In this document: piece by piece, positions 10,460 through 23,223 of the stretch | Numbering within the stretch: the stretch's first letter is position 1 | How the letters are laid out: every line of letters starts with the position of its first letter | NCBI GenBank assembly: GCA_031841125.1 | Contig: CM063111.1 | Span: forward strand, 45,086,955 to 45,150,954 | DNA: 64,000 nucleotides | Direction of reading: 5' to 3' | DNA from: Acanthococcus lagerstroemiae | Lineage: Eukaryota; Arthropoda; Insecta; Hemiptera; Eriococcidae | Made by a program: the position numbers and the translations under genes | Notes under the pieces: model-generated | Database searches by the model: none | Seen by the model: only the letters and a program-made list of their open reading frames with translations | Told to the model about the DNA's origin: nothing

Positions 10460-11359
10460 CAACTGGGGTGACTTGGTATCGTGGCGTCGTGTTACAAACC
10501 AATGTTTTGCGAGAGTGTAACTTGCGGAAATGGCGTTCGTGTTGATAATAATGTCGTCTTGTGGCTTATTAGAAAGCACGGAGTTAAAACAGTCGAACGA
10601 TGTACATTTTGTACATAATCACCTCAACCACAAGCCAAAAAATCAGTTTCGTTTCTGTGAAAAGGTAGAAAATGTTTGGTTATGTTTTGTCCCTGCCCCT
10701 GTGATAAGAAATGAAAATCGGAACATAGCAACAAGTTACCTCGATTGAAGGGTAAGATTATTACGAACAATTCTTTTTTTATTTCATCAAAATACGTTCA
10801 TTTGGGCCCAATTTCTAGGTAAAAATGCGTCGAATAACGTGACCGATTTTTAATCTCATTGACTTGTTTTGGAGTCACAGAGGGGGGAAGGGGGTTTATT
10901 CGGGAATTTTTTGTTGTCATACTTTGTAATAAGAATTGTGAATTCCAGAGCTTTTTTATTACAGAATAGTTGTGATGTACCGTTTGTTCCTATTTTTGTA
11001 ATCGGAGATATGAAGAATTGGAAGTCTGTACGGGGGGGGGGGTCTACTGGCCATTTTCCAAAGGGTAAATCAACTTCTCGCGCAGAAATATCTACTTTAC
11101 AGCTGTCTAAAGCAAAGTTGATTCCTATATACCGAATCGCCCCAAAATTGACCTTCCGGCTTTCATTACTTCAAAAATTCGCAAAAAATTCGGTATCAAC
11201 GCAATTTCTTTGCTTCTTTCACCAAATTATAGAGGAAGGGTGTAGTTTTCACATTAAAAAAAAAACGAAAAAAAAACTAAATAAATAAACAAATCGCACA
11301 ATATGTGGCGCACTTAGCTAAAAAAAAACTAGAAAAAATGTCCCAAGTCACCCCAGTTG
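10460..11359. mobile_element. Inverted-repeat element with CTGGGGTGACTTGG termini
   Basis: CAACTGGGGTGACTTGG at 10460-10476 is the exact reverse complement of CCAAGTCACCCCAGTTG at 11343-11359. No convincing target duplication is seen. The flanks outside are also loosely inverted (AATGTGGTCATTTGGGG left, CCCCTAGTATAACCACATT right), so the structure may be larger. The interior contains a G run near 11033. A 139-codon frame at 10869-11288 resembles no known protein and is probably chance. Confidence 0.55.
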
Positions 11360-11449
11360 ACAGTACTCTGTATACATATGTCGTCAAAATTTATCCACAC
11401 TCACATTTTGACCCAGTGTAGCCACTTCCCCTAGTATAACCACATTTTT

Positions 11450-11650
11450 TATTGTATCTTCGGACTGAAAAGTCAGTGCCAGATTTGAACAACAAATTTG
11501 AACTAAGCGAGAAATATTGCATTGGAATGGGTAGTTACCTCATTTTTTCGAATGTCGATAATTTTGAAAATTTCTGCGTACTACTCGTATATCAGGCATT
11601 TTTTTCGGCGAAAAACTTTCCGTTGAGCTTTCAGGCCGAGATTAGGTGAA
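11450..11650 (+). repeat. Isolated decayed copy of the 0.6-kb array unit
   Basis: CCAGATTTGAACAACAAATTTGAACT, AATTTTGAAAATTTCTGCGTAC and GGCGAAAAACTTTCCG follow the same order as in the array at 8253-10060, but with much divergence. Confidence 0.4.
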
Positions 11651-12596
11651 CATTATTCAATAAAACCTTCAAGGAACGTCTGAATTAATTGAAACACATT
11701 TTCGGTTCGACTTACTGAGGAATTTTCTTTGTTATATCACTGGTTAGATGGAGGGGAGTAGTTTCACTCGGATTCTCGGGGAGTTCAGGTATATTAATTA
11801 GTATGCCCTACTGACCGACCATACCAATCTTCGACATTCCAAGAATTTTCGCTATTGTTAACTTTTCTGCATAGCTAACTAGACTAGGCTAAGAAACCAA
11901 CAAAAAAAAGGAAAGTTGAATTCGTGACCGATTGATCATTCTGAACCAGAGAAATCGAATCCAGCAAAGGATTCTAAAATTCTATAAGAATAATTCTAAT
12001 CCTTCAGAAGATTCGAGAATCTAAATCCAAGGACACATTTCCACTGGGATGAATGTTTTGGCAATGATTAATACTTCTTAATCAACATTCCATTAGAAGT
12101 AATTTGGAATCTTTTTGAATCCAAAATCCAGGTATTTCTTCTTGCATCAGCCGTCAGTACCACATGAAAACACAGAAGTTTACACAAAACAACACATTTT
12201 AATAAGTCCGTCCGCTATCTCCCAGTACATTCTTCATCAATCGCGAAATTCCCTGAACTCATTACCCAATTCCAACTTCCAACATTATAACAAAGAAACT
12301 CGTTAAGTGACATAGATCTCTAAAAGATAGGACTGTAATATTCCTTAATCACTATCAGTTCTTTTAAGTAGTTATAGGAACACCGGTGACATTTTCACAA
12401 ATAAAGTACAATAAAAGGTTTCGTAGGAAACGAAAAAACATTTTTAAATGCGACATCGATGTTAAACAAAAAAAAAAAACAAAAAAAAACACCGTTACCT
12501 ACTAATGCTGAAAAATACATCGAATCTGTACGGACTAAATTCGCGAACACCATTAACTGGCGCAGACGAAACCAGTTTGTCGACGACCATCGCCAC
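11651..12596. other. Intergenic stretch downstream of the erlin gene
   Basis: No recognisable gene is seen. It lies 3' of the minus-strand erlin gene. If the GTAAGT at the end of the last erlin exon is used, a short extra exon could be hidden here, but I could not identify one. Confidence 0.4.
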
Positions 12597-15500
12597 TTAC
12601 GTCGGTTTTCGGGGTTCGGGCGTACCGAGCCCAGACACATCTTGGCACCCGCCAAAGGCGAACATTTTGGGAATTTCGGGTCCGTAGAATAGTTTCGCGC
12701 TGTTGGTCAACGCCTCGTACTTTTTCAGCTCCAGGTATTCGGGAGTGAGCAATAATGCATTCGCTTCGGCTTGCTTCTTTTGCTTATAAAATTCGGCGTC
12801 CGCTCTGTTTTTCTGCGTCGCGAGATGCATAGAGTCTGAAGACGAGTTCACAAAAATTATAGCTTCACAATATACGCGGATACGGCGAAGTTTACGCGAA
12901 ATCGTACTCAGTACCCACCTTCGATAAGGGCCATTTTTTGCAGAGACTCTTTCTCCATGATTTTCTGAGCGTGCTGGATCTGAGCTATCTGCGCTTCTTT
13001 TTCCGCTTCGATAATCGCTCTTTTACGTTCCGTTTCCGCGTCTTGCTCGACCACTTTCTGTCGCTGGGTGGAGATCAGCAGCTTCGTTTTCTCTCCTTCC
13101 CTGCGAGAATTGAAAATATTAAGATAACTGCGAACGTGTGTCGGCGAGCAATGCTCCAAAATACTGATTCGAATCAACCATTTGACTGCACCAGAGATGG
13201 GCCCGGTTCGAATCGTGTGAAAGAATCGCAAAAGAATTGCGATTCGAATCGCGATTCCTTCATCAAGGTAATCGCAGTTTTTCACTCGTAGTTCTTTTGA
13301 GGATTTGCGATTCCTTGAAAACATTGCTTCTGTTATCTGTTTAGTGTTTTAACGTTGATCATCGCCATTATCGCGTTTTCTTGTTTCAATTTCGGTATAC
13401 TTTCTAAAAAGAGCAAATGAGCTCAATAAGCATGAATTTTAAATCCAGGTTGGAAGTATTTCAATATAAATTTCAAACTATGGCGGTAACTTGTGTTACA
13501 TCAGGGGCGGAAATAGAGCAAAAACTTGGGGGAGGGGGGGGGTTGAGCCCAAGTGCTTACATTAACTTTATAAAAATTCAAAAATCACAGCCCCCACCCA
13601 AAAAAACAACAACTATAAAAGTAGATTTTCTTCCTGTAATACTTCCTTTGTAAGAAAAAAAAGAAGAAAGCACAACGTCACAAACAATAATAGCAGTACT
13701 CGTATAATTTTACATTTTTCATTTAGGGGGCTAATTTTGAAACCGGGGGGGGGCAAGCCGACTCTATTTTCGCTCCTGGTTACATCCAGAGATGGGCGTT
13801 GTTCACTATTTAATGAACTTGCTCTTGTTCCTTTCCATTTTTAGGGAACTATCTAGTTCTCGCTCTTGTTCACTGGGTCTTCTGACAGATCTAGTTTATC
13901 GTAGCGAGTGGAGCGATCGAAAATTTCTCTTTGGTAGTATCCTGCAACTGAAAACTAGGCTATTACCCAAACAATTTTTTTTTTAATCCCTATTGAAATC
14001 CTATGCGATTTTGATTCAAATTAAAATCTCAAACATTGACATTCTTAATCTGAAACCATTATGAAAGTTGAAACTGAAGTCTGGAAAGTAAAAATACAAA
14101 AAAAAAAACAAAAGAAACACGAAAAAATAGATGAAGGAAGAATTTTTTTGGGGGGAGGGGAGGGGGATGAACTAGTTCACACTCAAGTTCACCATAGTGA
14201 ACAAGAGCAAGTAAACAACTTGCTCCTCACAAGAGCAACGCCCTTCTTCGGTTACATCTTACATGTTGGTTGGTAATAAAATATAAAATTATTATTTACC
14301 TCCTGTTTATTTTTAACTTGTATCAATAATTGAATTACTTACTATCCAGTTTTCTCTTTCTGGGTCATTCTTCAAAAATGTTGATATTTCAGGTATGTTT
14401 TTTCATGGGGGAAAGTAGGGAATGTTTGAACTTTTCTTGATGGGGAGTTGTTAAGAGGCGTTCTGTATAACTTATTGGTCAAATTGGGCTGACAGAGAGG
14501 GGATTCTGTATATTGGCATAGCGATCAGAATAATGAATGCCATGCCAAATGACACATGAAAAAGTCCATGCCGAAAGACAATAGCAAACAAAAAATTATA
14601 TGGAGAGTTGATAAAGGCATACTAACCCCTTAATTAGATGTAATTAGTTTTGGATGATGATGAACGTTTATCATTGCATAAAAATGACCATGCCGAAAGA
14701 CACTGTTTATTTTCAAGTCTTAATTTTAGACAAGAATACGCAAATGCACGAATCTCGTCACAAAAAACCGGGATTTGATATGCGGACCGTATTGCTCTGA
14801 TAGGAATATACAGTTTGACCATTAATTGGGACGAAAAAAATATTAAAACTCCTGTTTTGTGATTGGTTGAAAAAAGCCATGTCGAAAGACAGAAAAAAAT
14901 CGAGGGACAATTTTCAAGGTTGGCAACTCTGACTCTCAGCTGTAAAGACGCAATTTCCACGTTACCAACTCATTCATTCATTTATCTAGAGTAGATTATT
15001 TTGCTAGTTGTTCTAATATAATTTATAGTTTGAAAATTTAGAAAAAAATAACAATAATAAGAATTGTTCGAGGGACAGCCATACCGACAGCTATTTGAGC
15101 ATATATTAATCCAATTTTGACCCATTAAAAGTGGATCAAATTTTGTTCTGAAACCTTGAAAAAGTAGAATTCAGTCATATCTATCAACGAAAAAAAAACA
15201 AAAACAATAACAACAAAGAATCGCAAATGACTGAATCCGATTCTCCAACACCAAGGAATCGCCGACTAAGATGAGCATGAAGCAGAAAATTAAAACGACT
15301 GGGAGAAGGGGGAGGGGAGGAATTGCAGCAAATATGTTCCGCGAGTCGAATATTCGATCTGAAAAGTTTCTTAATCAGTTTTCGAGATTACCCAGACTCT
15401 AAACGGGTTCTATCCAATTAATACATTTATTTATAGATGGAAGTGGCTCACAGCAGAAATGCCACACTCATCATCATTTATCTGAGTAATTATTTTGCTA

Positions 15501-18500
15501 GTGTTATATAATTTTAGTTGAAATTAGAAAAATACATAATAAGATAACTGAAGGAAAAAAGGAAAACATGATAGAACACAAAGAAAAGAACGCAATGACT
15601 GAGTTGACGTGTGAGCGGCAGATGGTCCGGAGAAGAATCGGAGGAAAAAAGAGCAGAGGATGAGGACCACCCTATGAAGAGATAAGGTAGCTTATCAAAG
15701 GGGGATACCAGAGTTAGGGGCACACCTATCAGGCGTGGAGACCTGAGACCTAAGAAATCAAGAAATCTAGACAGTGGCCGTGACCTTGAGGAAGCAGACA
15801 CTTCAAAGGGCTTCTTCGATATTACGATCAAATACCCGGCATTTGGAATAGAAAATGTTGTTTAGGGGCGAATTAGAGTAATAATTTGTCCTCAAACGTT
15901 TTAGTGCGAATGTATCCATCCTACATTAGGGTGTCCCTTATTTTACAATTTTTCGCCAATTGATTAGGGTCGCACTGAAATTTATTCCAATGGACCTAGA
16001 AACTCGCCATAAAAAATTTGAGCTCAATCTGAGGTCATTAACACGTGCCACTTTAACCTTAAAGTTATGTGTAATACCGAGATTTTACCAAAAAAAAAAC
16101 GCGAATATCTCGGAACATATCAACTTTAGGACCGAAACGCATAGAACATAAAATATTCCCTGTTAAATTTCCTATAAAAAAGATCCTATACAACATTTCT
16201 CTAAAATGCATATTTACCGAGATAATCGCAATAATGTGTGAAAGTTTCGAGGAACGTGGATTTTATTTTTTCTTTCATAGCCGATCCTTCACTCACTAAA
16301 TCGTAGCTATCCAAAAAAATATTCACTTTAGGACCAAAATGCAAATAATATAAAATGTTCCTCGTTAAATTTTCTGTAAAAAAGATCCTATACAACTTTT
16401 CTTTAGAAAACATATTTTTTAAACTCATGCAGCGAAAGTGCGATAATTTCAGACAGCGAAATTTGGCAACAATGATAACGATGAAACCAGTGGCGAAAAG
16501 TAAAACAGTGTGGATATGGAATTTGCGACGCGGTCCAGAGAAAGGACCTGTGTGGTAACTGGACACTGAGGCCCTTTTCTTAAGCCACTGCTATCGGCGA
16601 TTTTCATTGGTCGACGTTTCAACGATTTCTATTGGTCAAAAAAACAGAGCTCCAAAGTTTTGCTCTTCGTTAACGTTTGAATTTGGAAAGTTGAAACTTG
16701 TTTGTATTATAAAAAAATTTCTTAAATATGTCTTCGTTTAAAAAAGCATCTTACAAGTACGAGCAGCGTCTGAGTATCGAACTGTTATTGCGCACTCGCT
16801 TCCTGTGGTGCTATCCTCGAACACGTTGCGATATTCTACTTTGCTGCTGTACAGTATATACTATTGGAAATCGAAAATCGTGGATTTGAAACAAGTTTTT
16901 TTTATTATTAGGCTGAAAAACTATTATGTCGGGTAGCGATCATATATATTTCAGTCTCTGTCTACTGGCAAGTCCAGTTCCCCCCCGGCTACGACCATGA
17001 CAGTTTGTTGGGTACTTATTATAGAGTAGACCTGGGATTATACATGTATAATATCAATAATAGTCAACACTGGGCTTAAGATATAACATTGTGCTGTTAA
17101 GGAACAGGCCCATGTTCTCTGAATTCATTGTCATTTCCTATGGGCAAATCCCTCTTTTTTATTGTCGATTGTACATCATATCAAGTCCACCATAGTGATA
17201 CCGGAGAAGCCTGATTGGGTCCGAAAAGTAGCCCTCAAACCTACTGTAGTAAAATCGTGCGTTTTCATGTTCCAGTGTGTTAGAAAACGACTACTATAAT
17301 GTACCTCTTCAAATTTTTTATCAGTGCCGGTTACAGGAGGGTCCGGATTCCCCCCCCCCCCGAAATATCTAAATCTGTGTACAGTAACCTAGAGCTATCA
17401 TGTTTCGTTCGTAACATTTTTCATTCGGACACCCCCCCCCCCATGAAATGATTTTCTGTAACCGCCCCTACATTTTATAATTGAGGAGGTGACTTCCAAG
17501 CAAATGAAAAAACATTCCTTTTCCTAAATCATGATTGGTAACACTGAGTTCTCTTTGAACGTGTATAACTCGAGTTCAAATTGCGATGAAAATACGAATC
17601 CAACTCTAGCACATAACTGGCGTCGTTTTCTGTCAGATAGCGCTGGAAATTCATCTTCGGAAAAATGAACAAAGGGCAATTTGGAAGTCACCTCAAGTGT
17701 AAAAAATTGTATCAAGATATCAAATGTTCAGTATTAATGGTCGAAAAATCCAGTTTCGACATCAGCTTAACATCAAGTTGAAAACTTCAGTACTTACTAG
17801 GCGAGGCGCTGATGATCAAAATATGATACTGTATCTTTAGAATTTTTCCACTTTAACCTCATCCACACTCGCAGGTGAAACAATTCCCAAAACTAAGTCA
17901 CATAGATGCCACAAATCAATTTACTTTCTATGAAAGTTTAGAACCGGATGCCATATTGTGGTTCACAGGTTTTCAATCATCAACCCCCTCCCCTGGTGCA
18001 ATAATGTCCAACTGAGGGCCAGACTGACATCCGCAATGAGCTTAGCGAACATTTCAAAGCTTATGTCAATACAAATTTATTGTAGTTCATAATAAACCTT
18101 GAAAAAAGTTGTATTTTTCAAATGTTCTCATTCCAGCCTTTCCTGACCCTCACCCCCTCCGTCCAAGTATCAGAATTCTCGAAATCAAGTCAAATTGATG
18201 TTAAAATCAAATTCAGCGATTTCGGAAGCTCTACAAGTTTCACTACCAAAGTCTTTTACGAAATCGCTAAAACAAAAATACACATTCTTACATGAATAGT
18301 ATCTACTCGTTAGAATGAAATGAAGAGGGGAGGGGAAATTTCCCAAGAATTCAAACAGTTTTGGAAGTGATCAGCATCCCTGCTGCTTACACAACTCAAT
18401 GCAACTGAAAAAAATGTCAAACGGAGCTCTTTCGCCGATAAGGCCTAGGTTAATGTATGGTCTTACAGATCATATCGACCCCCCCTCTCCCCAATGTATA

Positions 18501-20865
18501 ATGTCTGGAGGCATATACGAAAAAAGTAATTTAAAAAAACGAACTTAATAGAGAATCCAGTGCGAAAAATTTTTAACTGAAAACTTCTTTTTATAAATCT
18601 CATAATTTCCATAATCTTTACGAAACAGTGTAAGCCTCATGCCTATCATACCTCTCACTATGTCGTTATGTCTTATTAGCCATGGTGTCATGCCTGTCTT
18701 TAGGTCTTATCAGTAATGAAGGAGAAGGTAACTGATTTTTCTCTGTAATTTTTTAGTTTTTTGACATTTTTATGTTTTTACTCTGACACACGGCGGAAAA
18801 AATACGAGTGTGTAACATTTTATGGGTATGCTTTCGTACCCTAATAAAAATAATTTTCATGAAAATTTCTATCAACAACACGGCTGCAGACTGTAGTCGC
18901 GCAGAGCGCTGCAAGTGTCAACCACTGAATTCAAGTCGGGGGAGCGTTACGGTTTTCGCTCAAGTATACCCACGACTGGAAGAAAAGGGAAATGTCAACC
19001 ACTGAACTGAATAAATTGTCACCATGAAGAGCTAAAGAACTGTGAGCTGAACTGAGCTGGAAAAGAGTTTCGTGTCGGGAGGAGCTTGTTAAGGGGAGCG
19101 TTACGGGTTTCGCTCAATATACCCCTGGCTGGCGGGAGTCTGGGTGGCCATCTTCTATGGGGGGGGGGGGGAAGCCATCTACAAGAATTAACAAGCCAGG
19201 TGATGATGGTGGCTTTTTTGTATTTGTGAGATCATGCCCGATAACCTTAACAAATTTTTCTGGTAGTAGGTTCCTTTTTTGTCTATTTTTATCCTATTTG
19301 ACTGGCTTGTTTTTTTCCTTGTTATTTTTTCTACTACCTTTCTACGTCTTTTTCTCGGGTTTTTCTCACGTCCCTACATTTTCTCTAGATGTTCTACCAG
19401 CAGTTCAATATTTTTCGTCTCTTACTTTTTCCAGTTTTCTTTATTCCCTTATTACTGTTTATCTCGGTTTGTCTCGTATACATACTTACATTGCTTCGTA
19501 ATTTTTTCGAATCGTTTCCGGTATTTTTGGCTTTGTAACACGAACAGCTTGGATCTTGAGACCTGGCGCCATTTCGTTCAGATCTCTCTGCAGAGAGTTT
19601 TTCAGATTCTCGTCAATTTGGTCGAAAAGGTCAATATACACCTGATGAAACAGGAACGGTAATTATCTAACAGGAAAATACGGTAATGTACTGTGTGACT
19701 GAAATACCAGCAGTACCAAAGAAATTTTGTCATTATAAAGATGTACGTCTGCAGTGAAACACTACCAACCTCTTGTAAATTGTGTACACTGCAAAACTGG
19801 TTCAATTCGTGATGAATCTTATTGAAAATGAGCGTTCTGTCGTAATCGGCGGTGTAATTTCGAACAATATCGTGCACTAGTAGAAATATAATCATAAGAA
19901 TCAAAAAAGTTGTTTATCACTGGACTGATCACTTACATCAACCGGACAAAATTTGCTTTTGCACTATCTAGTATCAAGAGAAAATGTAGCTATCCGCCAC
20001 CATATAATCGATTTTTGAATTAAAAAACCTTAGGGAGTAAGACCTTCATTCTGGGCGCTTCAAATGACTCTAGAGCTTGATTTTAGAATTTCCACAATCC
20101 TCGGAATACTCCAGATTTGGGAATAAGAGCTGAGCTCCATGTGCTTCAACCTTGGTTTAAGTTAGGGCTGCAGTCTTGAAGCTCAGCTACAAGGTCAAAA
20201 CCCTCTCTTAAAAAGAAATTACCCAAGGCAGATGTATGAATGTACTGATAAATGAGTGATTCATGTTACCGCTGGCATGATGCAATCGTCATCATATTTA
20301 CATCTGTCATATTTCATGGCACTATACAGGTACAAGGCTCCTGCTAAATTTCTGAACCCAGAGATTAAGTTAAAAAACCTGCGCGACTAAATAACATGCA
20401 TACCACTTTCAAAACTTAGAATGTTAACAACTTCGATACGGTCGAAATAAATCATAACGCCTCCACTTGTGCCGCAAGGAACATTTTTGACTTCATCTGT
20501 CTGCAGCGTTACCTGAGATAAATACGAAACCAAATAACTATGTATTTCAATGGAACTACGGTTACTTAGATCGTAAAAACAACCAGATTCAATAAATAAC
20601 ACACCTGAACTGATCTATATGTAGTGATGAATGGCACCAACATGTGAAAACCCGGCAAACTGATTTCTGATAGAAGAGCGCCACCCTAGAATAGAAACAG
20701 GAGTTGAAACAGATGACTTCGTTATTTATGTTAATAAAGTACTCGGTTGAGAAGACTTACCCGATAATAGACTCCAACGTGTCCTTCTTCAATCTTATGG
20801 ATGCCCAGGTTGGTTACCATCAGCGTGAGAACAAGCGCAAAGAGAACATTCAATAATGTATTCAT
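12597..20865 (-). CDS. Erlin, ER membrane SPFH-domain protein (seven exons)
   Basis: Coding exons (minus) are 20865-20761, 20685-20605, 20512-20404, 19876-19770, 19641-19490, 13100-12919 and 12835-12597. Phases join exactly and give 324 residues, close to animal erlins (~340). The start is [19 protein letters not shown], a membrane anchor, followed at once by the family hallmark [15 protein letters not shown]. The SPFH core includes [38 protein letters not shown] and [18 protein letters not shown] charged coiled coil follows, then [14 protein letters not shown]. Erlins form large ER-membrane assemblies; with RNF170 they degrade activated IP3 receptors, and they also affect sterol sensing. Intron 5 is 6.4 kb and full of MITEs. 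At the stop, ACG-TAA overlaps a good donor (GTAAGT), so the last residues are uncertain. An in-frame upstream ATG at 21009 was rejected because it would bury the anchor. Confidence 0.93.
13192..13330. repeat. Truncated MITE, GATTCGAATC family
   Basis: It begins CAGAGATGGGCCCGGTTCG, sharing CAGAGATGGGC with the MITEs at 3249 and 13787. It continues with self-complementary words such as GCGATTCGAATCGCG. A matching right end was not found. It lies in intron 5 of the erlin gene. Confidence 0.45.
13503..13778. mobile_element. hAT-like MITE (CAGGGGCGGAAATAGAG termini)
   Basis: The left end AGGGGCGGAAATAGAG and the right end CTCTATTTTCGCTCCTG are inverted repeats. Long G runs occur near both ends. 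GTTACATC lies on both sides (13495-13502 and 13779-13786). The right copy is shared with the next element. It is inside the erlin intron. Confidence 0.7.
13787..14250. mobile_element. hAT-like MITE, GAACTAGTTC family, copy 1
   Basis: It starts CAGAGATGGGCGTTGTTCAC and ends GAGCAACGCCCTTCTTCG. An exact GTTACATC flanks it (13779-13786 and 14251-14258). Next to both ends are runs of GAACTAGTTC, CTTGCTCTTGTTC and their complements. The same family is at 48073-48670. It is inserted directly at the right target duplication of the element at 13503. Confidence 0.8.
14530..15545. repeat. Dispersed CATGCCGAAAGACA words and a ~490-bp duplication
   Basis: CCATGCCGAAAGACA occurs near 14567 and 14690, with CATGTCGAAAGACA near 14878 and a decayed ATGCCAAATGACAC near 14541. 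Separately, TTTATCTAGAGTAGATTATTTTGCTAG near 14980 recurs as TTTATCTGAGTAATTATTTTGCTAG near 15478. No element type was recognised. All of this lies in the long erlin intron. Confidence 0.5.
16131..16440. repeat. Two-copy tandem repeat, period about 200 bp
   Basis: AACTTTAGGACCGAAACGCA near 16122 and ACTTTAGGACCAAAATGCA near 16324 start similar segments. Both continue through AAAAAAGATCCTATACAAC. Located in the erlin intron. Confidence 0.6.
17333..17475. repeat. Small foldback repeat with C runs
   Basis: GGTTACAGGAGGGTCCGG on the left and TCTGTAACCGCC on the right are inverted. Each side also carries a run of about ten C residues, and a CGGAC word recurs. It is probably a small MITE; no target duplication was recognised. 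Confidence 0.4.
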
Positions 20866-23223
20866 GATGTCCAGTAGGAACTTCCAAGATCCACAGATAC
20901 ACTTCACATGCAACAAATTGGTTGATATTTCTCCAGAATAACTATGGGAGTCTTTAGCAACAGACCACAGACCTACCTTGTGATAGCTTAGTGGTCGTTC
21001 ATTTCTCAACTCACTTACCTTACGAAAACGGCTAATGAATTACTATTTATAATGCTGTATCATGTAATTTAAAAGTGATGTTGAAGTAAAACATGATTCA
21101 CGTATGAATAAAAACCGATTCGCATTACTTGACCATCGAGAAGCTTCTGCTTTTTACGGCTTAAAAAATAATCCTATCGTCATTCGTCAAACTCAAAACA
21201 TCGCCTTTTAGACCAACATGATAAGAGTAGACAGTAGAATTCTATAAAAGCTAGATGACAAACTCACGGAAAAATTCACCGCTGTCCGTTGCCTATGTGC
21301 CCCTTATAGTTAGGTCGTCGTATCGTGGTCGTATCCACGTCCTATCAGCCCTACTTATTGATAGTATGCCAGTGGTTGCGGTGGTTGCTCACAATTTCAG
21401 AAATTATATATTTTACCCGTGATACTTGAATATTGTTTGTCAAGTTTACTGGAAATACAAGAGTAAAGACGAATTGAAGTCCGAATATTTAGATTTTTCT
21501 GAGAACAGCCAGCTGAATTTTACAAGAATGGAGTGCGAAAACTGATTAAGCACTGGCAGCAATGTATCGAATTTCATAGTGACCATGTTGAAGTATAAAT
21601 AGTGTTTTAGAAACGTTATAAAATTTTCTTTCAAATGAGCTTTGTTTCATTTTTGTAACTTGAGTTGTTCCCAAAATATGGGCTTCGAGGGGTTACTTAT
21701 TGAACAGCTTTTGTACACATTTATATTTCTTTCCCATGAACGTAGCGAAGAAGGTTTTCTGAGGAGGGGGGGGGGCAAAAATTGTTAAATTCCCAACTGA
21801 CTCAACTTAAAATTCCTGAATAACAAAATTGTTTTGCGCCCCCCTCAAAAAAAGATAAACCGGTAACAATTGAAACTCATTTCAAAATTTATTTTCAGCG
21901 CACTAATAAATAACAAATAATATCTTTACCAATAAACAAATTTTAAAATGTGTCAGTTTATATGGTTTTTATTTTGAAATTACTCATAGTTTAATTTTTC
22001 AATTTTTTAATTCCGCCCAAATTTTCATGATTTTCTTAAATTCGATTTGATCTGTCAAATCTTTTTCAGTATACAATAACATTAATTCATCCAATCTTTT
22101 ATCTGCCATTATCGTTTGGAGACGATTTTTGATGATTGTAAACCGTTGAATTTTCGTTTATTTGAAGCTGTTGAATGAATACGACGCTGTTACGATTAGT
22201 TGAAAAAAAGAATGGGAAGTGGGCTACAATAGATTTTTCATTTTTCGAGAATTTTCAACAATTTTGATTGATGATGAGTATTTAGCGCATGAAGCAAATA
22301 TCACCTCCATTTCGATTTGAAAAGCGTAAATATCTCGTTTTGAGTTAAAATTAGGATGAAATTTAAGACATTGTTTTAAATTCTCCAGGGTGAAATTTTC
22401 TCATTTTGAGGGAGTCTCCAGAAATTTATGGAAACGATTCAACGTTTCACACAAATTTTCTACAAAATCAAAACTCGCAATTTTACATTTGAATCCGTAC
22501 GCCTTTGATTTTGTGTAGGTGAATGCGAAACATGAAATTATAAAAATGTTGCATAGGTAATAACCGAATTTTTTAGCTTCATTTTAACTGTTTGCCTTTT
22601 CCTAAATCTGTTTTTTGTGACATAGTGTCAATGCTGTACTAGTAAGCTCACCTTAAATCATACCTTCATACCAGTTATCTTCTATCAGACCTTTAAAATA
22701 GTATTTGGTTGGTCTGCAGTGAGGTGTGAGTGGGGCGTTACATAGACCCTTCTTTCAATTTCTTTTAATCTCTTTTTTTTTTTGTGTTGTCTAGTGAACA
22801 TTCATCTTCTCATTGTAATCAATCCAATTTCGTAATTATGTTGAAAAGTATAGTTTAAAGACTGTAGATTCCGAATTTTCAAACCGATTTTGTAGGTACA
22901 CAATAAATTATTATAAAGAAATTTTTTACACGCAAGAAGGACGTTATTTTTATTGAATGCCCCTTGTAATTTGATTTGGATAATGGTGTGGTAACACGTA
23001 TGGCGATGCACGCAAAGTGGCCCCTACGACACCGCACCCCGACTCCGGAAACTGCCCGTGGCTACACTGTATACCCTGATGTGTGGAACTGAATGTAAGA
23101 GCGCGAATGTGCACCTCCTAAAAGCCTTTTGTTACAGTCGTTCAGTGTTCATCTTATATCTTACCTTAACAATGGAGAATGGACTGGTAATAGTGATACG
23201 AATTACACAAGTTTAAATGGAGC
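20866..23223. other. Region upstream of erlin without a recognised gene
   Basis: It contains the erlin 5' leader and promoter, which I cannot delimit. At about 21736-21850, GAACGTAGCGAAG and AAATTGTTAAATTCCCAACTG match, in inverse orientation, the right end of the MITE at 56578-56804. The remainder is AT-rich without coding signal. Confidence 0.4.
22983..23060 (-). repeat. Copy of a GC-rich repeat family
   Basis: Reverse-complemented, it reads GGGGCCACTTTGCGTGCATCGCCATACG in blocks shared with 62309-62390, and more loosely with 38828-38925. The surrounding sequence is AT-rich, so the GC-rich core stands out. Function unknown. Confidence 0.55.

Noticed and set aside
16201..16566. 121-codon minus-strand frame
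   Set aside because: It overlaps a two-copy tandem repeat in the erlin intron, resembles nothing known and has no support from splice sites.
19157..19662. Two overlapping hydrophobic plus-strand frames of 114 and 127 codons
   Set aside because: They lie over a T-rich intron and an antisense erlin exon. The hydrophobicity follows from the T-rich tract and no family is recognisable.
20866..21009. Longer erlin start at 21009
   Set aside because: It would add 48 residues before the membrane anchor. Known erlins begin directly with the anchor, as does [12 protein letters not shown] at 20865.
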